Shown: positions 17,536 to 25,207 of the stretch, piece by piece
Layout: each line of letters starts with the position of its first letter
How positions within the stretch are numbered: position 1 is the first letter of the stretch
Source: Bacillota bacterium
GTDB taxonomy: Bacteria; Bacillota; Sulfobacillia; JABLXB01
Assembly (NCBI GenBank): GCA_013178305.1
Contig: JABLXB010000007.1
Span: 219,562 to 283,561 of the forward strand
Reading direction: 5' to 3'
Length of the DNA stretch: 64,000 nucleotides
Made by a program: the position numbers and the translations under genes
Notes under the pieces: model-generated
Seen by the model: only the letters and a program-made list of their open reading frames with translations
Database searches by the model: none
Told to the model about the DNA's origin: nothing

Positions 17536-17727
17536 GTGGGCCGGAAGTGCGAGCTGTGCGGCAAGACCGTTAGTGTGGGACACAGTGTGAGTCATTCGAA
17601 CATAAAGACCAAGCGTACGTGGTCTCCGAACATCCAGCGGGTGAGGGCGCTCGTAAATGGAGTCCCGCGGAGGCTGTATGTGTGCACGAAGTGCCTCAGG
17701 GCCGGGAAAGTCACCCGCGCCGTTTGA
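17536..17727 (+). CDS. rpmB: 50S ribosomal protein L28
   Basis: 63 residues: GRKCELCGK, VSHSNIKTKRTW, PNIQRVR, VCTKCLRAGKV. The two CxxC pairs mark the zinc-binding form of L28. Start is the GTG at 17536, eight bases after GGAGGT and giving the family-typical N-terminus. The frame open from 17521 would place the ribosome site inside the gene. A terminator-like hairpin follows (17788-17813). Confidence 0.95.
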   Translation: MGRKCELCGKTVSVGHSVSHSNIKTKRTWSPNIQRVRALVNGVPRRLYVCTKCLRAGKVTRAV

Positions 17728-17787
17728 CGTAGGGCTTGCACCAGCGTGCCGGCCGGCGAAGTTCGAACGACCAGTCTGAATGACAGC

Positions 17788-17813
17788 GAGGCCGGGACTC
17801 AAATCCCGGCCTC
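17788..17813 (+). terminator. Rho-independent terminator candidate after rpmB
   Basis: GAGGCCGGGA (17788-17797) pairs perfectly with TCCCGGCCTC (17804-17813) around the loop CTCAAA. It is followed by TCGACGTTTCC, only weakly T-rich. Located 60 bases after rpmB. From here to 17953 no gene is seen. Confidence 0.55.
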
Positions 17814-17953
17814 TCGACGTTTCCTGGCGCCGGGCGCAGGCTATTTTGGCCGCTTTCGCGCAAACATCACCGACATCGACTGCACGACCACCCCCAGGGG
17901 CCTGGGTAACCGGAAAACGTAAACCTTCAACTCTCGGGACCCCCTTTCAGCAT

Positions 17954-18139
17954 TCATGGTTTGGAGTACATCACCGCTCCCAGCCAGGCCAGTCCCGCGC
18001 CGGCCACGGATAGCCACACCCAGAACGGGACGTTTTTCAGGAGCACGATGGCGCCTATGAGCACGAGGAAAGCCCCCATCGTCTTGCGCTGGGTCTTATC
18101 CCCGCGGAGCCTCGGGACCAGCCTGCGCTTCAGGCGCAT
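17954..18139 (-). CDS. Small membrane protein, hypothetical
   Basis: 61 residues: a strongly basic N-terminus (RLKRRLVPRLRGDKTQRK) followed by two short hydrophobic segments (GAFLVLIGAIVLL and WVWLSVAGAGLAWLGAVM). Positive-inside topology would put both ends in the cytoplasm. Start ATG 18139 has GAGGT upstream; ATG 18160 is an alternative. The gene is oriented against its neighbours rpmB and asp23 and has a perfect TATAAT upstream on its own strand (18192-18197). Function unknown. Confidence 0.55.
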   Translation of the reverse strand: MRLKRRLVPRLRGDKTQRKTMGAFLVLIGAIVLLKNVPFWVWLSVAGAGLAWLGAVMYSKP

Positions 18140-18191
18140 CGTGTCCACACCTCGCGCCAATGATCACCGCGCCGCCAGCGCGCGGCGTTGT

Positions 18192-18197
18192 ATTATA
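18192..18197 (-). promoter_or_regulatory. Perfect TATAAT -10 element for the small membrane protein
   Basis: On the minus strand bases 18197-18192 read TATAAT, about 53 bases upstream of the ATG at 18139. No recognisable -35 lies 17 bases further upstream, so this is a partial promoter match. Confidence 0.35.
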
Positions 18198-18355
18198 TTC
18201 GCGCTCCGGGATCGGTGACGCACCGCGCGTGGGTGCTCCGCCGTCACGACGCCCGCCCTTCTCCAGTGCTGACGCGCGGGGCTGGGAGGAAAACTACGGG
18301 AAGGAAAGAATCTTTCCAGCGTTTAAGGGGTCTCGGCTCTGGGAGGCTTTGGGAC

Positions 18356-18715
18356 ATGGACAGGGAAACCTCCAACCAGTTCGGAAGGCTCGTACTGTCC
18401 GAGGAGGTCATAGCGACGATCGCGGGCGTGGCGGCGACCGAGTGTTACGGCATCGTCGGCATGGCCTCCCGCAGGGTTGCCGACGGGATCGCGGAGCTCC
18501 TCGGACGCGAGAACCTCGCCAAGGGCGTCGAGGTCACGCTCGACGGTAACAAGGTAAACATCACCCTGAACGTCATCGTCGGTTACGGCGTGAGGATTTC
18601 CGAGGTTGCCCGCAACGTCATCGACAAGGTGAAGTACACGGTTGAGGGCGCTACCGGCCTCGCGGTGACCAGGGTCAACATCAACGTGCAGGGTGTGAAA
18701 GTTAACCGCAAGTGA
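18356..18715 (+). CDS. Asp23/Gls24 family envelope stress response protein
   Basis: 119 residues with the Asp23/Gls24 pattern: ATIAGVAATECYGIVGMA near the N-terminus, then LDGNKVNITLNVIVGYGVRI and a final beta strand with VTRVNINVQGV. In Bacillota this family associates with the membrane or envelope stress and is nearly always followed by fakA, as here. ATG 18356 has GGGAGG nine bases upstream; upstream extensions of the frame are not supported. Confidence 0.92.
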   Translation: MDRETSNQFGRLVLSEEVIATIAGVAATECYGIVGMASRRVADGIAELLGRENLAKGVEVTLDGNKVNITLNVIVGYGVRISEVARNVIDKVKYTVEGATGLAVTRVNINVQGVKVNRK

Positions 18716-18731
18716 GGAGGCCGCCGTTTAG

Positions 18732-20414
18732 TTGGATTCCGCGGTTATAGAAGGATCGGATTTCAAGAACCTGATGAGCCGCGCGTCGGCAGTTCTCGAG
18801 GAGAACAAGGCGGCGGTCGATGCCTTGAATGTGTTTCCAGTGCCCGACGGTGACACGGGCACGAACATGTGCCTTACGATGAGGGCCGCTGTCGCCGAAA
18901 TGCAGAAAAGCGCCTCGACCGGCGTCGGCGACCTTGCCGACGCGGCCGCGATGGGGTCGCTCATGGGGGCGCGGGGGAACTCCGGGGTCATCTTGTCGCA
19001 GATATTCCGCGGGATAGCGAAGAGCCTCAGCGGCAAGCATACCGCCTCGGCACCGGACATCGCCCGGGCCCTCCAGGAGGGCGTGGCGACCGCATATAAG
19101 GCCGTCATGAGGCCGGTTGAGGGAACGATCCTCACGGTCGCGCGCGAGGCCGCCGTGGCGGCGTTGACAGCCAGCAAGCAGGGGGGCGGCGTTACGGCGG
19201 TGTGGGAAGCCGCCCTGAAGCGCGCTGAGTGGATCCTCGAACGCACGCCGGACATGTTGCTCGTACTGAAGCAGGCGGGCGTGGTGGACGCCGGGGGCAA
19301 GGGGCTGGTGTACATCTTCACGGGCGTCGTTGAGGCGTTGCGTGGGACCAGGGTGGACCGCGCCGCCGGGAGAGTCGGGGTGGAGGCGGGGCCGCAACCG
19401 GCGGTCAGGCTGCGCGCCACTGAGGCCCATATCACCGGGAAGATGGGGGACATCAGGTTTCCCTACGACACGCAGTTCCTGGTGAAGGGCAGCGACTTGA
19501 ACACGGACGATATCCACAAACGCCTGGACCCGCTCGGCGACTCGCTGCTCGTGGTAGGGGGCGGGGGCGTCGTCAGGGTGCACATCCACACGGCGAACCC
19601 GGGGCGAGTGCTGGAGGCATGCCTCGACTACGGCGCACTGAGCGGCGTGACCATAGACAACATGCGCGAACAGCACGAGGCATTCGTGAGCGGCCAGGGG
19701 CCTACCGCGGAGGCGGGCGGGGACGGACACGGTCCGGTGGGTCCGGCAGCGGGCCGCGCCGCGGCGGGTGTCGTCGCCGTGTCGTTCGGCAAGGGGCTTA
19801 CGGAAATATTCAAGAGTCTCGGCGCGCACGAGGTCATCAACGGCGGGCAGACGATGAACCCGAGCACCGAGGACGTACTCAACGCGATTCGAAGGGTGCC
19901 TGCCGAAAAGGTCATCATGTTGCCCAACAACGAAAACATCATTCTCAGCGCCAAGCAGGCGAAAAAGCTGTCCGGGACCAAGGTGTACGTCGTGCCTACG
20001 AAGACCATACCGCAGGGGATAGCCGCGCTCCTCGCGTTCCAGGAGGACGCCACGATGGAAGCGAACCTGCGCAGGATGGCCAAGGCCGTCCGGCAGGTGA
20101 AGACGGGCGAGGTCACTTACGCCGTCAGGAACAGCAAAGTCGGCGGCGTCGAGATAAACTCCGGCGACGTACTCGGGATTTGGGACGAAAACATCGCCGT
20201 GACGGGGAGCTCGCCTGATGAGGTGCTCGTCGAACTCGCCGAGCGGATGGTCTCTCCCGATGACGAGATCCTGACCGTGTTCTACGGGGACCTCGTCGAG
20301 CAGAGTCAGGCCGAGAAACTGGCAGGTACCCTCCGCGAGCGATTCCCCGCGCTGGAAGTCGAGTTCCAATTCGGCGGTCAGCCTCTTTACTACTACATCA
20401 TGTCGATCGAGTAG
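18732..20414 (+). CDS. fakA: Fatty acid kinase subunit A (DAK2 domain protein, YloV)
   Basis: 560 residues. The N-terminal DhaL-like (DAK2) kinase domain has NVFPVPDGDTGTNM (33-46, Mg/ATP) and GARGNSGVILSQIFRG. A middle and C-terminal DegV-like/FakA domain follows with AGGKGLVYIFTG, HIHTANPGRVLEA and DDEILTVFYGD. With a FakB partner it phosphorylates exogenous fatty acids for phospholipid synthesis; no fakB is in the window. A Gly/Ala-rich insert lies near 325-350. TTG 18732 is the start, eleven bases after GAGGAGG. It is co-transcribed with asp23. Confidence 0.92.
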   Translation: MDSAVIEGSDFKNLMSRASAVLEENKAAVDALNVFPVPDGDTGTNMCLTMRAAVAEMQKSASTGVGDLADAAAMGSLMGARGNSGVILSQIFRGIAKSLSGKHTASAPDIARALQEGVATAYKAVMRPVEGTILTVAREAAVAALTASKQGGGVTAVWEAALKRAEWILERTPDMLLVLKQAGVVDAGGKGLVYIFTGVVEALRGTRVDRAAGRVGVEAGPQPAVRLRATEAHITGKMGDIRFPYDTQFLVKGSDLNTDDIHKRLDPLGDSLLVVGGGGVVRVHIHTANPGRVLEACLDYGALSGVTIDNMREQHEAFVSGQGPTAEAGGDGHGPVGPAAGRAAAGVVAVSFGKGLTEIFKSLGAHEVINGGQTMNPSTEDVLNAIRRVPAEKVIMLPNNENIILSAKQAKKLSGTKVYVVPTKTIPQGIAALLAFQEDATMEANLRRMAKAVRQVKTGEVTYAVRNSKVGGVEINSGDVLGIWDENIAVTGSSPDEVLVELAERMVSPDDEILTVFYGDLVEQSQAEKLAGTLRERFPALEVEFQFGGQPLYYYIMSIE

Positions 20415-20507
20415 ATACACATCGAGCAAATGTCCATCGAGTAAAGCCGGTAAGGCCAGCAATACCCCCGGTAGGCGGAGCTCGAAGAGCCACAAGGAGC
20501 GACGCGC

Positions 20508-22577
20508 GTGCCCGAGCGAGGTCTGGACACCAGCATACAGTACGTCCGCGGAGTCGGCCCCGGCAGGGCCGCACTTTTCGGCAGGCTCGGCATCTCCTCG
20601 GTCCGCGACATCCTCAATTATTTTCCCGTCCGCCACGACGACAGGACCCACATCGCACTCATCGCCCACCTGGAGGACGGCGCTATCCAGACCTTTAAAG
20701 GGCTGGTCAGGGGCTCGTCGGACTCGCGCCCCCGCCGCGGGCTCGTCGTCACGAGAGTGGCCGTGAGCGACGGTAGCGCCGTCGCCCACCTCATGTGGTT
20801 CAACCAGCCATACATGGGCAAGCGGTTCAGACCTGGGACGTGGTTCATATTTACGGGCAAGGTGGAGCGCAAGTACGGCCGCATCCAGGTCACGGGCGTG
20901 GAGTACGAGGAGCTCGGCCGCGACGACCAGACGAACACTGGCTGCCTGGCCCCGATATATGGCTTGACCGGGGGGCTCAGCCAGCGGACCGTGCGGGCGG
21001 TGGTGAGGGCGGCTCTCGACCAGTTCAGTCAGCAGATCGGTGACACCCTGCCCGCGGCCATAAGGGCGTCGAGGGGCCTCGTGGAACTGCGGCAGGCCTA
21101 CGAGGGGATCCACTTCCCCGGTACCCAGGAGGCGCTGGTTTCGGCCAGGCGCCGGCTGGTGTTCGACGAGTTCTTCTACCTGCAGGTAGCGCTCGCGTGG
21201 ATCCGGAAGCGAAACTCGTCCAGCCGGAGGGGAGTAGCCCACGCCCCTCCGGGGAGCCTGGTCCGCTCAGTGCTGCGTGGCTTGCCCTTCAAACTTACAC
21301 GGGCGCAACTCAAGGTGCTCGCCGAAATCGGCGCCGACCTGGAAAGCCCGGTGCCGATGAACAGGCTGCTGATGGGCGACGTTGGGTCCGGCAAGACGGT
21401 GGTGGCTGCGCTCGCCCTCGCAAGGGCTGTGGAGAGCGGGTACCAGGGTGCTCTCATGGCGCCTACCGAGATCCTTGCCGAGCAGCACTACGCCAACCTC
21501 GAGCGGCTGCTGGGGCCCGCCGGAATTCGTGTAGTGCTGCTGTCGGGCGGCCAGGCACCCTCCGAGAGGGAGGCCGCCATCCGCGCGTTGTCGGTGGGAG
21601 ACGCTCACGTCGCGGTGGGCACCCATGCGCTGATCCAGGAGGGCGTGGATTTCAAGGCGTTGAGCCTGGTCGTCACCGACGAACAGCACAGATTCGGCGT
21701 CAGGCAGCGGGCGGCGTTGCGGGCTAAGGGCATCATGCCGGACGTCCTCGTCATGACCGCCACGCCCATACCTCGTACTCTCGCGCTCACCGTGTTCGGC
21801 GACCTCGACGTCTCCGTCATCGACGAGTTGCCGCCGGGCCGCAAGCCCATCAAAACGATGTGGAGAAAAACCGATAACAGGGAGAAGGTCTACGGCTGGC
21901 TCCGTGGACAGGTTGACAGGGGGAAGCAGGCCTACGTTGTATGCCCGCTGATCGACAACTCCGAGGCGGTGTCGGCCCAGGCGGCGACAGAACTCAGGGG
22001 AGAACTCGCGCGCGGGGCGCTGGCCGGCATCGAAGTCGGGCTGCTACACGGCCGCATGAAGGGAGACGACAAACGATCCGCAATGGATTCATTCAAGTCC
22101 GGCCGAACGCGCGTGCTGGTGGCGACCACCGTGATCGAAGTGGGTGTGGACGTCCCGTCGGCCACCATCATGATCGTCGAGGGGGCAGAACGCTTCGGCC
22201 TCGCCCAGCTCCACCAGCTCCGCGGCCGCGTGGGTAGGGGGGGCGAGCAGTCTTACTGCGTGCTGCTGTGCAATGCGTCAACCCCCGAGGCCGAGCGCCG
22301 CATGGACGTGATGGCCTCCACCACCGACGGCTTCAAGATCGCCGAGGCCGACCTCGAGATGAGGGGCCCCGGCGAGTTCTTCGGCGTCAGGCAGCACGGC
22401 CTTCCGGACTTCAGACTCGCCAACCCCGTCCGCGACCTCCCGGTGCTGGAGGAGGCGCGCGGCGAGGCATTCCGCATCGTGGAAGGGGACCCGCCGCTCG
22501 AGGAAGCCCCATATGCCGCGATCAGGATGGAGGTCGCCAGGAGGTTTTCCGACCTCGGGCTGTTCAAAGTCGGCTAG
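20508..22577 (+). CDS. recG: ATP-dependent DNA helicase RecG
   Basis: Branch-migration helicase for stalled forks and Holliday junctions. N-terminal wedge OB-fold, then intact SF2 motifs: LLMGDVGSGKTVVA (Walker A about 287-300), APTEILAEQHY, VVTDEQHRFG (about 387-396), MTATPIPRTLALT, GRVGRGG, and the C-terminal RecG wedge-lock region (PGEFFGVRQHG). 689 residues, normal. Start GTG 20508 with CAAGGAGCG upstream. In contrast to priA in this window, all nucleotide-binding residues are kept. Confidence 0.95.
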   Translation: MPERGLDTSIQYVRGVGPGRAALFGRLGISSVRDILNYFPVRHDDRTHIALIAHLEDGAIQTFKGLVRGSSDSRPRRGLVVTRVAVSDGSAVAHLMWFNQPYMGKRFRPGTWFIFTGKVERKYGRIQVTGVEYEELGRDDQTNTGCLAPIYGLTGGLSQRTVRAVVRAALDQFSQQIGDTLPAAIRASRGLVELRQAYEGIHFPGTQEALVSARRRLVFDEFFYLQVALAWIRKRNSSSRRGVAHAPPGSLVRSVLRGLPFKLTRAQLKVLAEIGADLESPVPMNRLLMGDVGSGKTVVAALALARAVESGYQGALMAPTEILAEQHYANLERLLGPAGIRVVLLSGGQAPSEREAAIRALSVGDAHVAVGTHALIQEGVDFKALSLVVTDEQHRFGVRQRAALRAKGIMPDVLVMTATPIPRTLALTVFGDLDVSVIDELPPGRKPIKTMWRKTDNREKVYGWLRGQVDRGKQAYVVCPLIDNSEAVSAQAATELRGELARGALAGIEVGLLHGRMKGDDKRSAMDSFKSGRTRVLVATTVIEVGVDVPSATIMIVEGAERFGLAQLHQLRGRVGRGGEQSYCVLLCNASTPEAERRMDVMASTTDGFKIAEADLEMRGPGEFFGVRQHGLPDFRLANPVRDLPVLEEARGEAFRIVEGDPPLEEAPYAAIRMEVARRFSDLGLFKVG

Positions 22578-22629
22578 ACCCCTGGGTGTGGCGGCCGGCG
22601 ACCGCCCGGCGCTGTCGCGCAGCACCGCT

Positions 22630-23664
22630 CTACCGCAGGTAGTCCATTACCTCGCTCTCCTCGATGCCGGGGTGAAGCGCGCCGTTCAGCCCTCCCCCGA
22701 TCACCTTTGCCACCTCTTCGATGTACATGTCGATCTCCTTGGGTGTGACCACGAGGTTGCCGACGACCCCGCTCAGCACTTCCTGTATGAGATCCCTCTT
22801 ATTGATGGCCGCGAAGGGCTGCATGAACCTCATGTACTGTACCTGCTGGGCCATCGTGCGCGTCAGGAGGTCGATCGTGTTCGCGGCAATCGTAACCGCG
22901 TGGACCACCGTTGGCACGCCGACCGCGATGACGGGGATGCCTATGGTCTCGCGGTTGAGCCCCGGACGCTTCGTCCCGAGCCCGGACCCGGGCCGGATTC
23001 CCGTATCAGCTATCTGTATGGTAGTCATGATTCGCTCGACGTCCATCGCCGCGAGCGCGTCTATTGCGATTATCGCGTCGGGTTTGAGGTTCTGGATGAT
23101 GCCGTGGATTATCTCGGTCGTCTCTATCCCTGTGATCCCGAGCACGCCCGGCGACAGGGCGGATACCGGGCGAAGGCCCTGTACGAGGTCGGGAGGCAGG
23201 AATTCGCCAAGGTGTCTCGTGACCAGCACCTTCGATGCGACCCTCGGGCCGAGCGAGTCCGCTATGGCCCTCCAGTTTCCGAGGCCGACCACGAATACGT
23301 GGGCGGGTCCCGGCAGGGGCAGGATCCTCTGCAGCTCCTGCGCTATTACCTGACTCACTTGCTGGCTGTAGGCGGGGTTGCGGTGCTTGAGGTGGGGGGC
23401 CTCGATTGTGATGTAATTCCCCGGGGCCTTTCCGATGTTCTGCGAACCCATGTCGGTAACGTGGACCCTCGTGATCGAAATGCCTTCCAGAGAGGCCTCG
23501 TCAACGGTGACACCCGGCACGTCGCCGCCCGTCTGGCCCCTCAGCCGCTGTGTGGCCTCGATGGCGAGGTCGGTCAGCAAATGGCCTTCAATCTCGAGAG
23601 GGTTGCAGGTAGACTCGTTTCCGGCGGAACGACCGCCGGTGCTCTGTCCGTCAGCTGGGGGCAT
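22630..23664 (-). CDS. gpr: Spore germination protease GPR
   Basis: Aspartic-type endopeptidase (family A25) that degrades small acid-soluble spore proteins at the start of outgrowth. Full family signature over 344 residues: propeptide ending in HLLTDLAIEA, the autoprocessing region, VTRVHVTD, FVVGLGNWRAIADSLGPRV, SPGVLGITGIET, AIDALAA, QIADTGIRPGSGLG, and GIPVIAVGVPTVVHA. Start ATG 23664 is chosen for AAGGTGG upstream on the minus strand; GTG 23685 has no ribosome site. It is convergent with recG. Its presence is the firmest evidence that the host forms spores. Confidence 0.95.
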   Translation of the reverse strand: MPPADGQSTGGRSAGNESTCNPLEIEGHLLTDLAIEATQRLRGQTGGDVPGVTVDEASLEGISITRVHVTDMGSQNIGKAPGNYITIEAPHLKHRNPAYSQQVSQVIAQELQRILPLPGPAHVFVVGLGNWRAIADSLGPRVASKVLVTRHLGEFLPPDLVQGLRPVSALSPGVLGITGIETTEIIHGIIQNLKPDAIIAIDALAAMDVERIMTTIQIADTGIRPGSGLGTKRPGLNRETIGIPVIAVGVPTVVHAVTIAANTIDLLTRTMAQQVQYMRFMQPFAAINKRDLIQEVLSGVVGNLVVTPKEIDMYIEEVAKVIGGGLNGALHPGIEESEVMDYLR

Positions 23665-23775
23665 TAGTCGATCCCACCTTGTCACATTAATGGAGGAGAG
23701 CCGTGCAGTATCGTCGAATCATGGGTCGGTTTCGCTTCCCCACGGCGCTTCTCGGGACTCCCACCCACAGAAGTA

Positions 23776-23809
23776 GAAAAAAGTGCGTTGCGCTAGTGAG
23801 GCGCAACGC
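23776..23809 (-). terminator. Rho-independent terminator on the minus strand, upstream of gpr
   Basis: A 9-bp perfect stem (GCGTTGCGC at 23785-23793, GCGCAACGC at 23801-23809) with loop TAGTGAG. Read on the minus strand it is followed by ACTTTTTTCT, a good U-run. It would stop minus-strand transcripts about 110 bases before the gpr start. No minus-strand protein gene lies between it and coaD. Confidence 0.6.
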
Positions 23810-23994
23810 CATGGGAGAGGAGAAACCGGAGGAAGAGCCTATGGGGGAGGGTTTTCGACATCGGATAGTGCGTCGTTCACTGGTGCATCCAAGACTCTCG
23901 CGGTGACTATTGTTTTCGACAGTGTAGGATAATATGCACGTTTTGGAGAAATCGCTGGATCAAATTGAAATCCCGGCAGCTAGGGGGATCAAGG

Positions 23995-24540
23995 GTGAGG
24001 ATAGCGGTTTGCCCCGGCAGTTTCGACCCGATTACGTGCGGGCATCTCGACGTCATCGCACGGAGTGCCCCGCTCTTCGACCGTCTCATCGTGACGGTTT
24101 TCGTGAACCCCGTGAAGAAGCCGCTGTTCACGGTCGAGGAACGGGTGGAGATGATAAGGGAGGCCGTCGAGGGCCTCCCGAATGTCGAAGTAGATTCGTC
24201 GGACGGGCTACTCACCGAATATGCCCGGCGCAGGGGCGCGTGCTGCATCGTCAAGGGGCTGCGCGCGGTCTCGGATTTCCTGTTCGAATTCCAGATGGCG
24301 ATGGTCAACAAGTACATATCCCCCGAGATCGAGACTGTGTTTGTGATGACGTCGGCGAAGTACTCATATCTCAGCTCCAGCATAGTGCGCGAACTTGGAC
24401 AGTTCGGCGGCACACTGAAAGGATTAGTTCCGCCAGGCGTCGAAAAGCGGGTGAGGGATAAGTTTACCGTGGATTATGACGGGTCCCGCGGTTCGGGAGG
24501 CGATTCGTTTGGATGCACTGGCCCTTCTGGACAGGCTTGA
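23995..24540 (+). CDS. coaD: Phosphopantetheine adenylyltransferase
   Basis: Penultimate CoA step: transfers AMP from ATP to 4'-phosphopantetheine. Nucleotidyl-transferase motif GSFDPITCGH (H17), VKGLRAVSDF, and YSYLSSSIVREL equivalent to the ISST motif. GTG 23995 is the start (AGGGGGATCAAGG upstream). At 181 residues it carries a 15-20 residue Gly/Ser-rich tail beyond the usual end, overlapping the next gene by 32 bases. Confidence 0.93.
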   Translation: MRIAVCPGSFDPITCGHLDVIARSAPLFDRLIVTVFVNPVKKPLFTVEERVEMIREAVEGLPNVEVDSSDGLLTEYARRRGACCIVKGLRAVSDFLFEFQMAMVNKYISPEIETVFVMTSAKYSYLSSSIVRELGQFGGTLKGLVPPGVEKRVRDKFTVDYDGSRGSGGDSFGCTGPSGQA

Positions 24541-24985
24541 AGCACTGATCTCAGAATCCGCCAGGGTACCCCTCACCAACAAGGTTATCATCAATGAAGA
24601 CGACGTCTACGCGCTGATCGACGATCTGAGGGCCACCATTCCCGAAGAGGTCAAGCAGGCCAAGTGGGTTGTCAAGGAGAGGGATCGCCTGCTTGAAGAG
24701 GCAAGGAAGGACGCCGAGGGGATCGTCAGGGATGCCCAGTCACAGGTCGCGCAGATGATCGACGAATCTTCGATAACGGCCCAGGCGAAGACCCAGGCCG
24801 ACGAGGTGGTCGCCCACGCGCGGAGACTGGCGCAAGAGATCCGCCAGGGCGCGAACGAGTACGCCGCCACCGTCCTTGAAAAACTCGAGTCGCACCTGGC
24901 GCGCACTGTGGACACGGTCCGCGCCAGCAGGGCGATGTTGTCAGGGGAAACTGCGGCACCGCACTCCGCAGTGGACGACAAGTAA
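24509..24985 (+). CDS. Coiled-coil protein of the coaD neighbourhood (ATP synthase F0 b-like)
   Basis: 158 residues starting M-D-A-L-A-L-L-D, with RVPLTNKVIINEDDVYALIDDLR, then a long charged helical stretch (about 50-145) with heptad-like Ala/Glu/Lys content. Proteins of this kind follow coaD in many clostridia and are often labelled ATPase or ATP synthase subunit B-like because of the coiled coil. No membrane anchor is present here, so that label is not a function. TTG 24509 is preferred because GGGAGG lies eight bases upstream; the frame opens at ATG 24476. Confidence 0.7.
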   Translation: MDALALLDRLEALISESARVPLTNKVIINEDDVYALIDDLRATIPEEVKQAKWVVKERDRLLEEARKDAEGIVRDAQSQVAQMIDESSITAQAKTQADEVVAHARRLAQEIRQGANEYAATVLEKLESHLARTVDTVRASRAMLSGETAAPHSAVDDK

Positions 24986-25018
24986 AGAAGTGCTCCTCGC
25001 AGTGGAAGACCGCGAAAG

Positions 25019-25054
25019 ACCGCCCGGCAAGCACGTTGCCGGGCGGTTGGTTTT
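25019..25054 (+). terminator. Rho-independent terminator after the coaD operon
   Basis: A 12-bp perfect stem (ACCGCCCGGCAA at 25019-25030 with TTGCCGGGCGGT at 25036-25047), loop GCACG, followed by TGGTTTT. Lies about 35 bases after the coiled-coil gene. Confidence 0.85.
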
Positions 25055-25100
25055 GTCGACACCCCCGGACAGCTCGCGCGTGGAACACATTATGTCGACA
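25054..25100. repeat. Paired palindromic octamers TGTCGACA
   Basis: TGTCGACA occurs at 25054-25061 and 25093-25100, both extended to TGTCGACAC, 39 bases apart centre to centre. They lie in the promoter-proximal space of the GerMN-SLH gene. A pair of operators for a dimeric repressor is possible. Nothing else identifies the regulator. Confidence 0.35.
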
Positions 25101-25207
25101 CTGCGTCCATTGAAAAGAATGAACCGCGTGCCGCCGCAATATGAGGTAGTCGGCGGTATGCGCCTGGACCGGATGGGTATCCGGCGTATATCAGAGGGGG
25201 GTTCCCT

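Noticed and set aside
18702..21242. 846-codon open frame on the minus strand opposite fakA and recG
   Set aside because: The opposite strand has clear FakA and RecG motifs in order. This frame is rich in His/Arg/Pro with no domains, a typical mirror frame in GC-rich DNA.
22513..23667. 384-codon plus-strand frame opposite gpr
   Set aside because: GPR is unambiguous on the minus strand. The plus-strand frame is Asp/Arg-rich and starts inside recG.
23703..23906. 67-codon plus-strand frame between gpr and coaD
   Set aside because: It runs through the terminator hairpin at 23785-23809 and has no ribosome site or family resemblance.
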